Assembly (NCBI RefSeq): GCF_001635455.1
Contig: NZ_LWEH01000364.1
Location: forward strand, 1 to 64,000
Direction of reading: 5' to 3'
DNA length: 64,000 nucleotides
Origin: Vibrio sp. HI00D65
GTDB lineage: Bacteria; Pseudomonadota; Gammaproteobacteria; Enterobacterales; Vibrionaceae
Shown: positions 35,621 through 45,137 of the stretch, piece by piece
Numbering within the stretch: the first letter of the stretch is position 1
Layout: every line of letters starts with the position of its first letter
Notes under the pieces: model-generated
The model's input: only the letters and a program-made list of their open reading frames with translations
Databases searched by the model: none
Told to the model about the DNA's origin: nothing
Program-made: the position numbers and the translations under genes

Positions 35621-38476
35621 ATGGAAACAAACACATCCCATGAGCGAGTAATCGACGCCACGGCTTATCAGCAGCTTGAGGCGATACTGGCTCAAAGAAT
35701 AGAAACGGAACGCATCGTCACGCAAGAGGCAAAGCGATTGGCTTACGGCACCGATGCGAGTTTTTATCGCTTGGTGCCGAAAATGGTTCTAAGGCTTAAA
35801 AGCCTAGACGAAGTGATATTCACTATTCAAAGCTGTCGTGAACTGGGCATTCATTTTACCTTCCGCGCGGCAGGCACCAGCCTTTCAGGGCAAGCGGTTT
35901 CAGATTCCGTACTTATCACTCTGACCGACGATTGGCGCGGCCATGAGATCGTCGATAACGGCAATCAAATCATTCTTCAGCCGGGTGTGATTGGCGCCGA
36001 TGCCAACAAATACCTTGCCCCCTTTCAACGTAAAATCGGCCCAGATCCAGCTTCCATCAACACCTGTAAAATCGGTGGTATCGCCGCGAACAACGCCAGC
36101 GGCATGTGTTGCGGTACTGCGCAGAACTCCTATCGCACGGTAGAAAGCATGAAAGTCGTCCTAAGTGATGGCACCCTGCTCGATACCGCAAACAGTGCTA
36201 GCGTTGAGGCATTCAAACAATCACACAAAACGCTATTTGATGGCATTGTTGAATTGCACCGTCAAACCACCTCGAATCAAGAACTCACCGACAGAATCCG
36301 CCACAAGTATCGCCTTAAAAACACCACGGGCTACGCGCTCAATGCATTGGTCGATTACCACGACCCAATCGAAATCATCAAACACCTGATGATCGGTTCA
36401 GAAGGCACGCTAGGCTTCATCGCCGAGATCACTTACAACACGGTGATTGAACACCCGAATAAAGCCTCTGCACTGCTGGTGTTTGCCGACATCGAGCAAG
36501 CCAGTAAAGCCGTAACTACATTATCTAAGACTCCGGTTGCTGCTGTTGAATTGATGGATGGTAGAGCGCTGCGTTCTGTCGCGGATAAGCCGGGTATGCC
36601 TGCGTTTATGCCAAACTTGGATTTAGAAGCAGCGGCTATTTTGGTGGAATCACACGCTAGCTCGCAGCAGGACTTAGATTTACAATGTAAATCAATTTTG
36701 GATGCATTGGCTGATTACACGATTATTAAATCTGTTCCTTTCACGTCCGATTCAAAGACTGTCGCTACCCTGTGGGGTATTCGCAAAGGCATGTTCCCAG
36801 CCGTTGGCGCCGTGCGTGAAGTCGGTACGACCGTCATCATTGAAGATGTTGCTTTCCCAGTTGAAAACCTAGCGAATGGTATTCGAGAGCTGCAAGAGCT
36901 GTTCGATAAATACGACTACAGCGAAGCAATCATTTTCGGTCACGCCCTAGAAGGCAACCTACACTTTGTGTTTACCCAAGGCTTTGATAGCCAAGAAGAG
37001 ATCGGCCGGTACGGTGGTTTCATGGATGACGTTGCCGAGCTTGTCGCCATGAAATATCAAGGTTCTCTGAAAGCGGAACACGGCACTGGCCGCAACATGG
37101 CACCTTACGTAGAATTGGAATGGGGCAAAGATGGCTATGCCCTGATGCAACAGATCAAAGCGCTGTTCGATCCAGAAAGGCTGCTCAATCCTGGCGTCAT
37201 CATCAACGACAATCCAAACTCCCACATCACAGACTTAAAGCCAATGCCTGCTGCCGACAACCTTGTTGACCGCTGTATTGAGTGTGGATTCTGTGAGCCT
37301 GTTTGCCCGTCTCGCACACTTACCTTATCACCGCGACAGCGTATTGTGCTGTACCGAGAACTGCAGCGCCGCCGAGCAGCAGGTGAAGAGATAGATGCAA
37401 GCGACCTAGAGAAAACCTTCGAATACCAAGGCATCGATACCTGCGCGGCAACAGGTCTGTGTGCTGAACGTTGTCCGGTAGGCATTAATACGGGTGACTT
37501 GGTTAAGAAGCTTCGTGTTGCCAAGTATGAGAAGTTCACGCCAATCGCTAAGTGGACAGCAGATCACTTCTCCACCACCACCAAGCTGACCAAGGCTGGC
37601 CTCAAAACCAACCAAGTAGCGAGTAAAGTTCTGGGCGCCAACACGGTCGGCAAGCTTACCAATAGCCTGCGCTCAGTGACCAAAGGCGCAACACCGATTT
37701 GGATGCCAGAGATGCCGCAGTCTAACAGTCACTCGCTCACGGCTTCACCAATGACAGCCGCAACATCGAATAACACTAAAAAAGTGGTTTACCTTCCTTC
37801 ATGTGCCAGCCGAATCATGGGGCAACAGAGTGATGCGGGCGACCAACGTCCTCTTACTGAAGTAACCATGTCTCTGCTCAACAAAGCTGGTTTTGAAGTC
37901 ATCCTGCCGAAAAAACTAGACGACCAATGTTGTGGTATGCCTTACGACAGCAAAGGGATGACCGACCTAGCCCAATCGAAAGCACAACAGCTCGAAGAAG
38001 TCTTGTGGCAAGCGAGTCGTCAGGGTGAATACCCAGTATTAATGGACACCAGTCCGTGTGCCAAACGCAGTATTGAGCAGTTCACCAAGCCATTAGAGGT
38101 GCTAGAGCCGACAGGGTTTGTGAATCAATACTTGCTAGAGCACCTGACGCTTGAGCCACTTAAAGAGACCGTGATGCTGCATGTGACTTGTAGCTCTCGC
38201 CGAATGGGCTTAGAAGGAGCGATGTTAAACCTTGCTAAAGCCTGTACCGAAGAAGTGATTGTTCCAGAACATATTCAATGTTGTGGCTGGGCGGGTGATA
38301 AAGGCTTCACCACGCCAGAACTGAATGAAGCAGCAGTGCACCCACTCAAGGAACAAGTACCAAGTCACTGCACTCGTGGCTTTAGCAACAGCCGAACCTG
38401 TGAGATCGGTTTATCACACCACAGTGGCATTCCATATCAGTCAATCTTGTATTTAGTGGATGAAGTAGCACAATAG
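35621..38476 (+). CDS. dld: FAD-linked D-lactate dehydrogenase with iron-sulfur and CCG domains
   Basis: A 951-residue peripheral membrane flavoenzyme. The N-terminal FAD-binding domain (FTFRAAGTSLSGQAVSD near residue 80; GPDPASINTCKIGGIAANN) is followed by an FAD-oxidase C-terminal domain (HALEGNLHFVF). Two 4Fe-4S motifs are seen, CIECGFCEPVCP near 551 and CAATGLCAERCP near 607. Then come two CCG-type cysteine blocks (QCCGMPYDSKG and QCCGWAGDKG). It should oxidise D-lactate (or a related 2-hydroxyacid) to pyruvate. Start 35621 has AAGGA at 7 bases; a GTG at 35591 is less likely. Its 5' end was once duplicated at 11.7 kb. Confidence 0.9.
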   Translation: METNTSHERVIDATAYQQLEAILAQRIETERIVTQEAKRLAYGTDASFYRLVPKMVLRLKSLDEVIFTIQSCRELGIHFTFRAAGTSLSGQAVSDSVLITLTDDWRGHEIVDNGNQIILQPGVIGADANKYLAPFQRKIGPDPASINTCKIGGIAANNASGMCCGTAQNSYRTVESMKVVLSDGTLLDTANSASVEAFKQSHKTLFDGIVELHRQTTSNQELTDRIRHKYRLKNTTGYALNALVDYHDPIEIIKHLMIGSEGTLGFIAEITYNTVIEHPNKASALLVFADIEQASKAVTTLSKTPVAAVELMDGRALRSVADKPGMPAFMPNLDLEAAAILVESHASSQQDLDLQCKSILDALADYTIIKSVPFTSDSKTVATLWGIRKGMFPAVGAVREVGTTVIIEDVAFPVENLANGIRELQELFDKYDYSEAIIFGHALEGNLHFVFTQGFDSQEEIGRYGGFMDDVAELVAMKYQGSLKAEHGTGRNMAPYVELEWGKDGYALMQQIKALFDPERLLNPGVIINDNPNSHITDLKPMPAADNLVDRCIECGFCEPVCPSRTLTLSPRQRIVLYRELQRRRAAGEEIDASDLEKTFEYQGIDTCAATGLCAERCPVGINTGDLVKKLRVAKYEKFTPIAKWTADHFSTTTKLTKAGLKTNQVASKVLGANTVGKLTNSLRSVTKGATPIWMPEMPQSNSHSLTASPMTAATSNNTKKVVYLPSCASRIMGQQSDAGDQRPLTEVTMSLLNKAGFEVILPKKLDDQCCGMPYDSKGMTDLAQSKAQQLEEVLWQASRQGEYPVLMDTSPCAKRSIEQFTKPLEVLEPTGFVNQYLLEHLTLEPLKETVMLHVTCSSRRMGLEGAMLNLAKACTEEVIVPEHIQCCGWAGDKGFTTPELNEAAVHPLKEQVPSHCTRGFSNSRTCEIGLSHHSGIPYQSILYLVDEVAQ

Positions 38477-38508
38477 CTAGACTTCAAAAGCGAGATACAC
38501 TCTAGATA

Positions 38509-38535
38509 AAAAGGTTGCCAGATCGGCAACCTTTT
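38509..38535. terminator. Bidirectional terminator between dld and the small secreted-protein gene
   Basis: AAAAGGTTGCC, a 5-base loop, GGCAACCTTTT. It serves two convergent genes whose stop codons are 70 bases apart. Confidence 0.85.
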
Positions 38536-38545
38536 GTAGCTCTAG

Positions 38546-38695
38546 TTAAAGCTCCCTCATGATGATTTGACAATATATGTCGTTTTCTGGACAAAGGCTC
38601 AAAGAATTGTTCACCTCATTATTGAGTTCTTGAGCGTGACTGGTAGAGGCCAACATGAGTTGTATCAGTGCGGCCAAAATGGTTATCTTCTTCAT
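38546..38695 (-). CDS. Small secreted/periplasmic protein of 49 residues
   Basis: The protein starts MKKITILAALIQLMLASTSH with cleavage expected after HAQ, leaving about 27 residues with two cysteines (SLCPENDIYCQ) that could form a disulfide. The start at 38695 is chosen for the signal peptide; a longer frame adds an unlikely leader. A GGGGAA sequence precedes it at about 10 bases. No family is recognised. Its own terminator lies just beyond the stop codon, which supports a real gene. Confidence 0.55.
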   Translation of the reverse strand: MKKITILAALIQLMLASTSHAQELNNEVNNSLSLCPENDIYCQIIMREL

Positions 38696-38953
38696 GACTA
38701 TTTTTCCCCAATGTATACTGAAACAGGGAGCCTTCAAGTTTAATTATATTAAAGCTGGCTCACTCCGAAAAACCATACTATTCAGAACTTTAAACATGAA
38801 TGCCTATTTCTCAAAAAAGACGATGGAAGACTCAAAGCCGCATGAGCTTTCTCTGAATAATGACTACCTGTCCGAATCAAGCTAAGTTTATTGATGGTTT
38901 TTCAATACGTTACAATGCGATTTATTTAAACGAGACCATATTCATCGCTATGG

Positions 38954-39199
38954 TCACGCACTAATGAGTGTCGCTAACTCTTGCGCAGAATAGTGCTCAG
39001 CCTCTTGACCTCTACTGATCAAATCAATCACTCGGAGTTCACTCATATCACCAAACTCTTTGGTCAAGTAATCACGAAACGCTTTTTCGTTCGGCCATTT
39101 TCCTCGCACGATATAACCCTCTTCTTTGTCGAAATCTTCCGTTTCAAAGAAAGAAAAATCAGTCATACCAATGTTATGGCAATACAAAACAAGATACAT
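38954..39199 (-). CDS. Small conserved hypothetical protein, 81 residues
   Basis: An acidic soluble protein (MYLVLYCHNIGMTDFSFFET start) with a strong GAGGAG ribosome binding site. It lies 23 bases after the AraC/GyrI-type regulator gene and is probably co-transcribed with it. No motif or family is recognised, and no signal peptide is present. Confidence 0.6.
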   Translation of the reverse strand: MYLVLYCHNIGMTDFSFFETEDFDKEEGYIVRGKWPNEKAFRDYLTKEFGDMSELRVIDLISRGQEAEHYSAQELATLISA

Positions 39200-39222
39200 G
39201 TTTACTCCTCAAAATGGGTGGA

Positions 39223-40092
39223 TTAATAAAAACTTATCGGAAGATAGAAATCGAGGTCGAACACTTCATCACTATTTAAGAAATGATTCTGATGATAGTG
39301 CACATAAGCTGGTGTTGAACGCTGCTTGAAACCTGATGTAGGTAACCACTTTTCTAACACCATACTGATTTGTGGTAGCAACTCTCCATAACGGCCACTG
39401 AGTCGAAACACAGCATGCAAACCGCAGGGAATCACCATCTGATTAACCACGCTGCGGTACTTAATAGGTTCGCTGATCGCGATACACGCCACATAGCGAC
39501 ACTGATCCATCTCAACCCAAGCAGGATTTGAATGGTGCAAACCAAACTGAGTCGAAAAATCACGTTGCTCAGCGTTCGCCCACGCTTTCAATGTCAACCA
39601 CGCATTACGAATAGAACGGTTATAGCCAGTGTGTCGAACATAGGCTGCCATGCGCTCTGGTGCTTCCACTATTTTGGGCTCGGGTAGCTTGCGCTGTGCG
39701 ACATTTTGATAACCAGCCGCCACCTCAGGATCTTTCAAATAAGGCTTTTCGGCCACCTGCAAATCGTGTTTGCGCCACTCGCCCGGAGACATATTAAAGG
39801 TCGCTTTAAACGCTCGGCTAAACGAAGACATCGAACTGAAACCACATTTATTGGCTATCTCAACCACCGATGAACTGGTATCGAACATCAACTGATTGGC
39901 GGCATACTCCATCCGAGTACGGCGAATATATTGATGTAACGACTCCCCCACCACACTTTTGAAGGTGCGATGAAAGTGTTGCTCTGAGTAGGCTGCTATC
40001 TCAGATAACGCTTTGGCAGACAACGGCTGGCTGATGTCTTGATGAATGTGGAAAAGAACATCATTGATTCGAGAGATATGTTGACGTGACAT
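39223..40092 (-). CDS. AraC-type regulator with a GyrI-like effector domain
   Basis: A 289-residue protein built like Rob. The N-terminal double helix-turn-helix (LSAKALSEIAAYSEQHFHRTF near 24-44 and VVEIANKCGFSSMSSFSRAF near 75-95) is followed by a GyrI/SbmC-like small-molecule-binding domain (about 125-289, AAYVRHTGYNRSIRNAWLTL). Such regulators often sense drugs or cationic compounds. The tandem operator between it and the aminotransferase gene suggests it controls itself and that gene. Confidence 0.88.
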   Translation of the reverse strand: MSRQHISRINDVLFHIHQDISQPLSAKALSEIAAYSEQHFHRTFKSVVGESLHQYIRRTRMEYAANQLMFDTSSSVVEIANKCGFSSMSSFSRAFKATFNMSPGEWRKHDLQVAEKPYLKDPEVAAGYQNVAQRKLPEPKIVEAPERMAAYVRHTGYNRSIRNAWLTLKAWANAEQRDFSTQFGLHHSNPAWVEMDQCRYVACIAISEPIKYRSVVNQMVIPCGLHAVFRLSGRYGELLPQISMVLEKWLPTSGFKQRSTPAYVHYHQNHFLNSDEVFDLDFYLPISFY

Positions 40093-40094
40093 CG

Positions 40095-40137
40095 TTTAAA
40101 TAGCATAAATGGACATGTTTAAGAGCATAAATGGACA
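40095..40137. promoter_or_regulatory. Tandem 22-base operator between araC-type and aminotransferase genes
   Basis: AGCATAAATGGACA occurs at 40102-40115 and 40124-40137, with GTTTAA before each copy. The 22-base period places both copies on one face of the helix, as for AraC-family binding sites. The first copy lies 10 bases upstream of the regulator start codon, which suggests autoregulation. Confidence 0.65.
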
Positions 40138-40207
40138 CGCTAGTTTTTACAATTGCCGTGTAATATCAAGCGATAGAATAAAAACGAAAAACGACGAGAC
40201 ACAACAC

Positions 40208-41356
40208 ATGGAAATCGCACAGTCATTACAACAAATTCAGTCTTCATATATTCGAGAGATCCTCGCCGCAGCAAGCGATCCAAACATCATCTCACTGGCT
40301 GGTGGTCTGCCGGATGAGAAAACCTTCCCAATCGATTTAATGAAGCCAACGCTAGAAAACCTAGCGAACATGCCTGAAGTTTTCCAATACGGCTCAACAG
40401 CTGGTTACGGCCCATTGCTTGATCACCTAACGCAAAGCTACCAATTACCTGAAACTCACACAGCGATGATCTGTACAGGCTCTCAACAAGGCCTAGATTT
40501 GATTGCTCGTGCATATGTTGATCCCAATGATGTAGTTGCGATGGAAGCACCGAGCTACTTGGGTGCGATGCAAGTGTTTGGCTTGGTTCAAGCCAACGTT
40601 GCAACTGTGTCTCAAACCGAATTTGGCCCTAACCTAGATGAACTAGAAACGTGCTTTGCCAAGCAATCGCCAAAGATGTTCTATGCGGTGCCAGATTTCC
40701 ATAACCCAACGGGCGTATGCTGGACAACAGAGACTCGCCAAAAAGTAGCTGAGCTGTGTATCAAATACAACGTCGCGTTCATCGAAGATGCACCATACCG
40801 AGAGCTACGTTTCACAGGCACAGAGCTGCCGTTGGTTTCGTCTTTCTGCCCTGACAACTCTATCGTTCTTCGTTCATTCTCTAAGATTGCATCACCTGGT
40901 TTACGTATTGGTGCGGTAACGGGCAAGCGCAGCTACCTTGAGCCACTGATCAAAGTGAAGCAAGGCGCAGATTTGCACTCAAGCGTTCCGATGCAGGCCC
41001 TACTGCTTGGCCTTCTAAAACACCAAGACTTTAACGTACACATGGAGAGCATTCGTTCACTGTACAAGTCTCGCTATGAAGTGCTGTTTTCAGAGCTAGA
41101 AAAACAACTGCCTGCTGACTGCATATTAAAGACGGTCGATGGCGGCATGTTTATTTGGGTTGAGATTCCAGAGTGCGATACTTTTGAACTGGCTAAGACC
41201 CTACTTTCAAATGGTGTAGCCGTTGTACCAAGCCCAGTATTCTATCCAAAGCCGGAGGGAGCAAAAGCTGCACTGCGCTTAAACTTCACTAACGCTAACC
41301 CTGAAGAGCTGACTGAAGCGGTGAAACGCTTAGCGGAAGTACTTAACCAAGCGTAG
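40208..41356 (+). CDS. PLP-dependent aminotransferase, class I/II (2-aminoadipate/KAT II-like)
   Basis: A 382-residue enzyme of fold type I. FISLAGGLPDEKTFP-like opening (ISLAGGLPDEKTFP near residue 30), YGSTAGYGPL for the N-terminal substrate loop, VPDFHNPTGVCW near 160, and the PLP lysine in VLRSFSKIASPGLRIG near 225. It transfers amino groups between amino acids and 2-oxo acids; the exact substrate is not clear, with aminoadipate- or aromatic-type enzymes closest. Start 40208 is preferred to 40109 because the upstream portion overlaps the operator. A strong terminator follows. Confidence 0.88.
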   Translation: MEIAQSLQQIQSSYIREILAAASDPNIISLAGGLPDEKTFPIDLMKPTLENLANMPEVFQYGSTAGYGPLLDHLTQSYQLPETHTAMICTGSQQGLDLIARAYVDPNDVVAMEAPSYLGAMQVFGLVQANVATVSQTEFGPNLDELETCFAKQSPKMFYAVPDFHNPTGVCWTTETRQKVAELCIKYNVAFIEDAPYRELRFTGTELPLVSSFCPDNSIVLRSFSKIASPGLRIGAVTGKRSYLEPLIKVKQGADLHSSVPMQALLLGLLKHQDFNVHMESIRSLYKSRYEVLFSELEKQLPADCILKTVDGGMFIWVEIPECDTFELAKTLLSNGVAVVPSPVFYPKPEGAKAALRLNFTNANPEELTEAVKRLAEVLNQA

Positions 41357-41385
41357 TCGCTAATTAAGTAAGACAGATTCAACAC

Positions 41386-41417
41386 AAGCCCTGCTGTACT
41401 TGTACAGCAGGGCTTTT
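41386..41417 (+). terminator. Strong terminator after the aminotransferase gene
   Basis: AAGCCCTGCTGTAC, a TT loop, then its perfect complement followed by TT. A 14-pair stem. Confidence 0.9.
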
Positions 41418-41615
41418 CGAGCCTCAAACCATAAATCCACAATAAAAAAGGTGATAAATAGCCCTACACTTGGTTGGTTTTTGTCCTATATCGCCTTAGT
41501 TATACTGCGGCGGATTTTAATAAGCCATCATGACGAGCTAGGTATCCATGCCCAGCTATGATCAGAATAGGCAACCGCTCTGGATTTACGTTCCAGCTCG
41601 CAGAAAGGAAAAACC

Positions 41616-42605
41616 ATGTCTCAATATGTTGTATGTGCTCTTTATAAATTCGTAGCACTTGATGATTACCAAGAAATTCGCCAACCGCTGACTGAGCTTC
41701 TAGAAGCCAATAACATCCGCGGTACTTTGTTACTCGCAAGTGAAGGTATCAATGGTACCGTTGCAGGTAAGCGCGAATCTATCGACGCTCTTCTTCAATG
41801 GTTCAAGCAAGACGACCGCCTAGCGGATGTTGTTTACAAAGAGTCGTTCAACGACGAACAACCATTCAACCGCACCAAGGTTAAGCTTAAGAAAGAGATC
41901 GTAACCATGGGTGTTGAAGGCATCGACCCTCGCCATGTTGTCGGTACTTACGTTAAGCCAAACGAATGGAACGACCTTATCTCTGATCCAGATGTGATCT
42001 TGGTTGATACTCGTAACGACTACGAAGTAGACATCGGCACATTCAAAAACGCGGTAAACCCAAACACGGAAACTTTCCGTGAATTCCCTCAGTACGTTGA
42101 AGACAATCTAGACCCTAAGAAGCACAAGAAAGTCGCGATGTTCTGTACGGGTGGTATTCGTTGTGAAAAATCAACAGCCTACATGAAAGAGCAAGGCTTT
42201 GAAGAGGTTTACCATCTTGAAGGCGGCATTCTAAAATACCTAGAAGAAGTGCCTGAAGAAGAGAGCATGTGGGAAGGCGATTGCTACGTGTTTGATGGCC
42301 GTGTCGCCGTTAACCACCAGCTAGAAAAGAGTGGCTACGATGTATGTAACGCTTGTCGTCTACCAATCACAGAGGAAGACAAAGCCTCTGAGCACTTCGA
42401 GAAAGGCGTAAGCTGCCCTAAGTGTTTTGATAAGCACACGGACGAGCAGAAAGCGCGTTTCCGTGAGCGTGAAAAACAAGTTCAGCTATCAAATGCACGT
42501 GGCGAAACTCACGTAGGTGGCGATGCAGCTCACCTAATCGAGCAACGTAAGAAAGAAAAGTTGGCATACAAAGAGCAACAACGCTCTGGTAAAAAAGCGA
42601 AATAA
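41616..42605 (+). CDS. trhO: tRNA uridine(34) hydroxylase (rhodanese-domain, YceA/TrhO)
   Basis: A 329-residue protein matching TrhO, which makes 5-hydroxyuridine at position 34 of tRNAs using oxygen. An N-terminal acylphosphatase-like domain (GTLLLASEGINGTVAG) precedes the rhodanese domain with the active-site Cys in FCTGGIRCEKS near residue 177. A C-terminal zinc-type CNAC...CPKC arrangement follows near 250-270 and a charged tail. Good ribosome binding site AAAGGA. The length is normal. A monocistronic gene. Confidence 0.93.
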   Translation: MSQYVVCALYKFVALDDYQEIRQPLTELLEANNIRGTLLLASEGINGTVAGKRESIDALLQWFKQDDRLADVVYKESFNDEQPFNRTKVKLKKEIVTMGVEGIDPRHVVGTYVKPNEWNDLISDPDVILVDTRNDYEVDIGTFKNAVNPNTETFREFPQYVEDNLDPKKHKKVAMFCTGGIRCEKSTAYMKEQGFEEVYHLEGGILKYLEEVPEEESMWEGDCYVFDGRVAVNHQLEKSGYDVCNACRLPITEEDKASEHFEKGVSCPKCFDKHTDEQKARFREREKQVQLSNARGETHVGGDAAHLIEQRKKEKLAYKEQQRSGKKAK

Positions 42606-42649
42606 TCTCTTAGCAGAAACGCTATAGCGATCAACGCAACAGATAGAAC

Positions 42650-42694
42650 AAAGGGCATCAGCGAATCCACTTGGGCACGCTAATGCCCTTTTTT
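42650..42694 (+). terminator. Terminator after trhO
   Basis: AAAGGGCAT and AGCG pair with CGCT and ATGCCCTTTTTT across a 14-base loop. T-tract present. Confidence 0.85.
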
Positions 42695-42783
42695 GATCCT
42701 AATCTCGCTTTGTGTTTTGAACCACATTTATCTTCAAAAATAGGTTCTATACTGAAGTTAATTTAACGAAAGAGGAAGTGCCA

Positions 42784-43041
42784 ATGCTCAATGAAAACCA
42801 TGCCTTTATCTTAGATTTCCCAGAGCTGAAATTAGACATTGTTCAACTCAACCACGACGACGAAAAGTTCAAAGCAGACATGCAAAAATACCATCAGCTT
42901 GATTATGACATCCGTGAATTAGAAATATCAGGCAGTCCGATTGATGACGACAGCATGCACAACCTCAAAGTAGAACGCATGGAGCTCAAAGACGCGCTAC
43001 ACAAACAACTCACTCGACATCACGCACTGAAAATGGTTTAG
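42784..43041 (+). CDS. YdcH-family (DUF465) small helical protein
   Basis: An 85-residue protein with the DUF465 pattern: FPELKLDIVQLNHDDEKF, then the helix HQLDYDIRELEISG and the C-terminal VERMELKDALHKQL. The family forms short antiparallel coiled coils of unknown function. Start 42784 follows AGAGGA at 7 bases; the GTG at 42778 is too close. Flanked by terminators, so it is transcribed alone. Confidence 0.85.
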   Translation: MLNENHAFILDFPELKLDIVQLNHDDEKFKADMQKYHQLDYDIRELEISGSPIDDDSMHNLKVERMELKDALHKQLTRHHALKMV

Positions 43042-43069
43042 CCAAACTTCTGACAATACAACTTTCAAG

Positions 43070-43092
43070 GCCACGTATCTACGTGGCTTTTT
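43070..43092 (+). terminator. Terminator after the DUF465 gene
   Basis: GCCACGTA, TC loop, TACGTGGC, then TTTTTC. Confidence 0.88.
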
Positions 43093-43164
43093 CATTTAGT
43101 ATAAATATCAGTCACATATGGTATTGTTTGCTTATCCAAGATTCAGGGCAAGGAAATATAAAGA

Positions 43165-43635
43165 ATGACAATCAAGGACAACAAACTAAAATTCCGACTC
43201 GTGCCAAACTCAGAATTTGAAGAACTGTTTGCTTGCGTAAAGCAAGGTATCTTCGAACACGTCGACAATGTATTTAGCTGGGATGACGAGTTTCAGCGCA
43301 ACCGCCTCTCAAACGACTACCACCCTTCTTGGTTCCATTGGGTTTATAGAGACTCTCAAAAGGTCGGGCTTGCCTGCTTCAAGCCTTACGACAACGCATA
43401 TCACGTTCACTTATTGATTATTTTCCCTCAACATCAAAGCCAAAACATCGGTCAACAAGTCATGATGCTGATTCACAATAAAGCTCGCCAGGAACAGCGA
43501 AACCAAGTCACCCTATCTAGCTTCAGAGGTAACACTCGCGCCATCCAATTTTATGAAGGCCTTGGCTATCAGGTTGCTGATAACAGTGATGAGGATTTTG
43601 TCGGAATGACTCTCTGCCTTGATAACTATTTGTAA
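43165..43635 (+). CDS. GNAT-family N-acetyltransferase
   Basis: A 156-residue acyl-CoA-dependent acetyltransferase. Acetyl-CoA-binding motif A: LLIIFPQHQSQNIGQQVM (Q/RxxGxG-like loop, with Q-x-IGQQ), then motif B FRGNTRAIQFYEGLGYQV near residue 115-135. The acceptor substrate is unknown. Translation is preceded by AAGGAAA. It sits alone between two terminators and a decayed gene. Confidence 0.8.
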   Translation: MTIKDNKLKFRLVPNSEFEELFACVKQGIFEHVDNVFSWDDEFQRNRLSNDYHPSWFHWVYRDSQKVGLACFKPYDNAYHVHLLIIFPQHQSQNIGQQVMMLIHNKARQEQRNQVTLSSFRGNTRAIQFYEGLGYQVADNSDEDFVGMTLCLDNYL

Positions 43636-43662
43636 GTCGTTAATTAGGAAGAGAGTAAAACA

Positions 43663-44379
43663 TTAACGAATATCCAATTTATTCAACAATGAAGGGAAGC
43701 CCCAACCATTCTCGCCTGCTACTACGGGGTCTCCAGTCAGATACTCATAGAGAGTCGGCGCTAACGAACCATTAGCTTCGCTCTTTAATGGCAATGTGTC
43801 CATATCTTGCCAAACGCCAATCTCAAACAGCGCATCGTAGATCACAACCATGTTCGCAATAAAGTGTTCATCGATTCGAATACCCTCATGATGTCCGGTT
43901 GCTTCTGTGGACGTATCAGGCTCTTTGTAATCAGAATCAGGCGCATCACCCACATAATAGAGGCTATGTTCAAAGCCTCTTAATACCTTATCATCGTAGA
44001 CTCTCGACAGGTATGCTTTGAACACATCTTCACTGCCCAAGCCCGACTAGCGATCATAGTAACTCTAGAGAAAGTAGTCCAAAGGAATGGAGTAAGTCGG
44101 GTTAGACAACTGAGCGATCACCCGCGCTTTCGTTTTAGCATCTAAAGGCAGTGCGAGAATGTACGCATCTAGCGTTACGCCCGCAATCGTAAAGATCGCT
44201 GCATCGCGAGTTAGTGTGGCCGAGTAACTCAGGCTTGAAAGCACTTGGTTTTTCAAAACCTCATACGCCACCAATGACAGGCGTTGTCGACATATCGGCA
44301 ACACTAGACGTTGATACAACCGCTAAAGAAAGAGTGCTAAATAAAAGGCACGGCCACGACTTTGGGGGTAGAAATTCAT
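43663..44379 (-). pseudogene. Decayed gene for a secreted protein
   Basis: Reading leftwards, a signal-peptide-like start (MNFYPQSRGRAFYLALFL at 44379) runs into a shifted frame (AVVSTSSVADMSTTPVIGG), a stop, then another frame (LSSLSYSATLTRDAAIFTIA) that ends with an in-frame TAG at about 44065. The same frame continues SYYDR, a second TAG, and then an open 126-codon piece to 43663 (KAYLSRVYDDKVLRGFEHSL, ending LLNKLDIR). At least two frameshifts and two in-frame amber codons separate parts that join naturally, so the gene is broken. The parent family is not recognised. Confidence 0.7.
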
Positions 44380-44548
44380 CAAATATCCTTAGTTTAATGT
44401 GTTTTTATAAATGTAAGTTATTGTTCCAGTCTAGTTACATAACCCAAACACGCCCAATTAAGCACCACTTTTTAACAAGCTATCATATGAACAAACCGCA
44501 CTTTGCACTCGACATAGAAACTGATTCACAAGATGTAGGCGAATAACC

Positions 44549-44887
44549 CTACAAACGCTTACCGCTGCCATCTTCCCACATCACTTCACACTCTTCTTTA
44601 ATGGCTGCTTTTAATAGCTCTACCAACGGAAATGCTCGGCTGCCAATGTTTACTGGCGCTTCAACAACTTCATCTTCATTGTCGCCATCCATATCGTCTT
44701 GCTCTACAGCTTGATTTTGCTCCGTAGCGATTGCAGTACGCAGGTTATTCAATGCTTGAGGAACCTCTGAAGCATCAATCGCTCCTGGGATCTTACCACT
44801 ATGTCCGAGCATTTTAATAAACTGGAGGCCTACTTCACCAAACATCGTGACACTTGCGTGCGCCTTGCAACTGAACGTGATTAACAT
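44549..44887 (-). CDS. DUF1840 domain protein
   Basis: A 112-residue protein of the DUF1840 family: LITFSCKAHASVTMFGEVGL at the start, FIKMLGHSGKIPGAI near 25-40, an acidic linker (DDMDGDNEDEVVEA), and a C-terminal SRAFPLVELLKAAIKEECEV. No function is known for the family. An AAGGGA ribosome binding site precedes it. Monocistronic as far as can be seen. Confidence 0.82.
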   Translation of the reverse strand: MLITFSCKAHASVTMFGEVGLQFIKMLGHSGKIPGAIDASEVPQALNNLRTAIATEQNQAVEQDDMDGDNEDEVVEAPVNIGSRAFPLVELLKAAIKEECEVMWEDGSGKRL

Positions 44888-45137
44888 AATTGGTCCCTTG
44901 ATAATTCAATAGTAAAAGAACTATGTGGAGTAAATTGTTGGAAAGCAAGCACATAATCGTCCGCTTGCTTTTGGCGAGCTTCACCACCAGTGATATTTAT
45001 CATCACTCAGAATGCTTTGATCAACCTTTCATATGAAATCTTGATAATAGTCACATTAAATGATCACCGAAGGCTCCGCATAGCCCATTATTTAATCTAG
45101 TATTAATACCATTATCAAAATTAGTGGCACAAATCAC

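Noticed and set aside
38655..38885. 76-codon plus-strand frame opposite and beyond the small secreted-protein gene
   Set aside because: No ribosome binding site, odd composition, and it overlaps a better-supported gene on the other strand.
44487..44546. 19-codon frame MNKPHFALDIETDSQDVGE
   Set aside because: Very short and without a ribosome binding site; it may be a remnant but nothing supports a gene.
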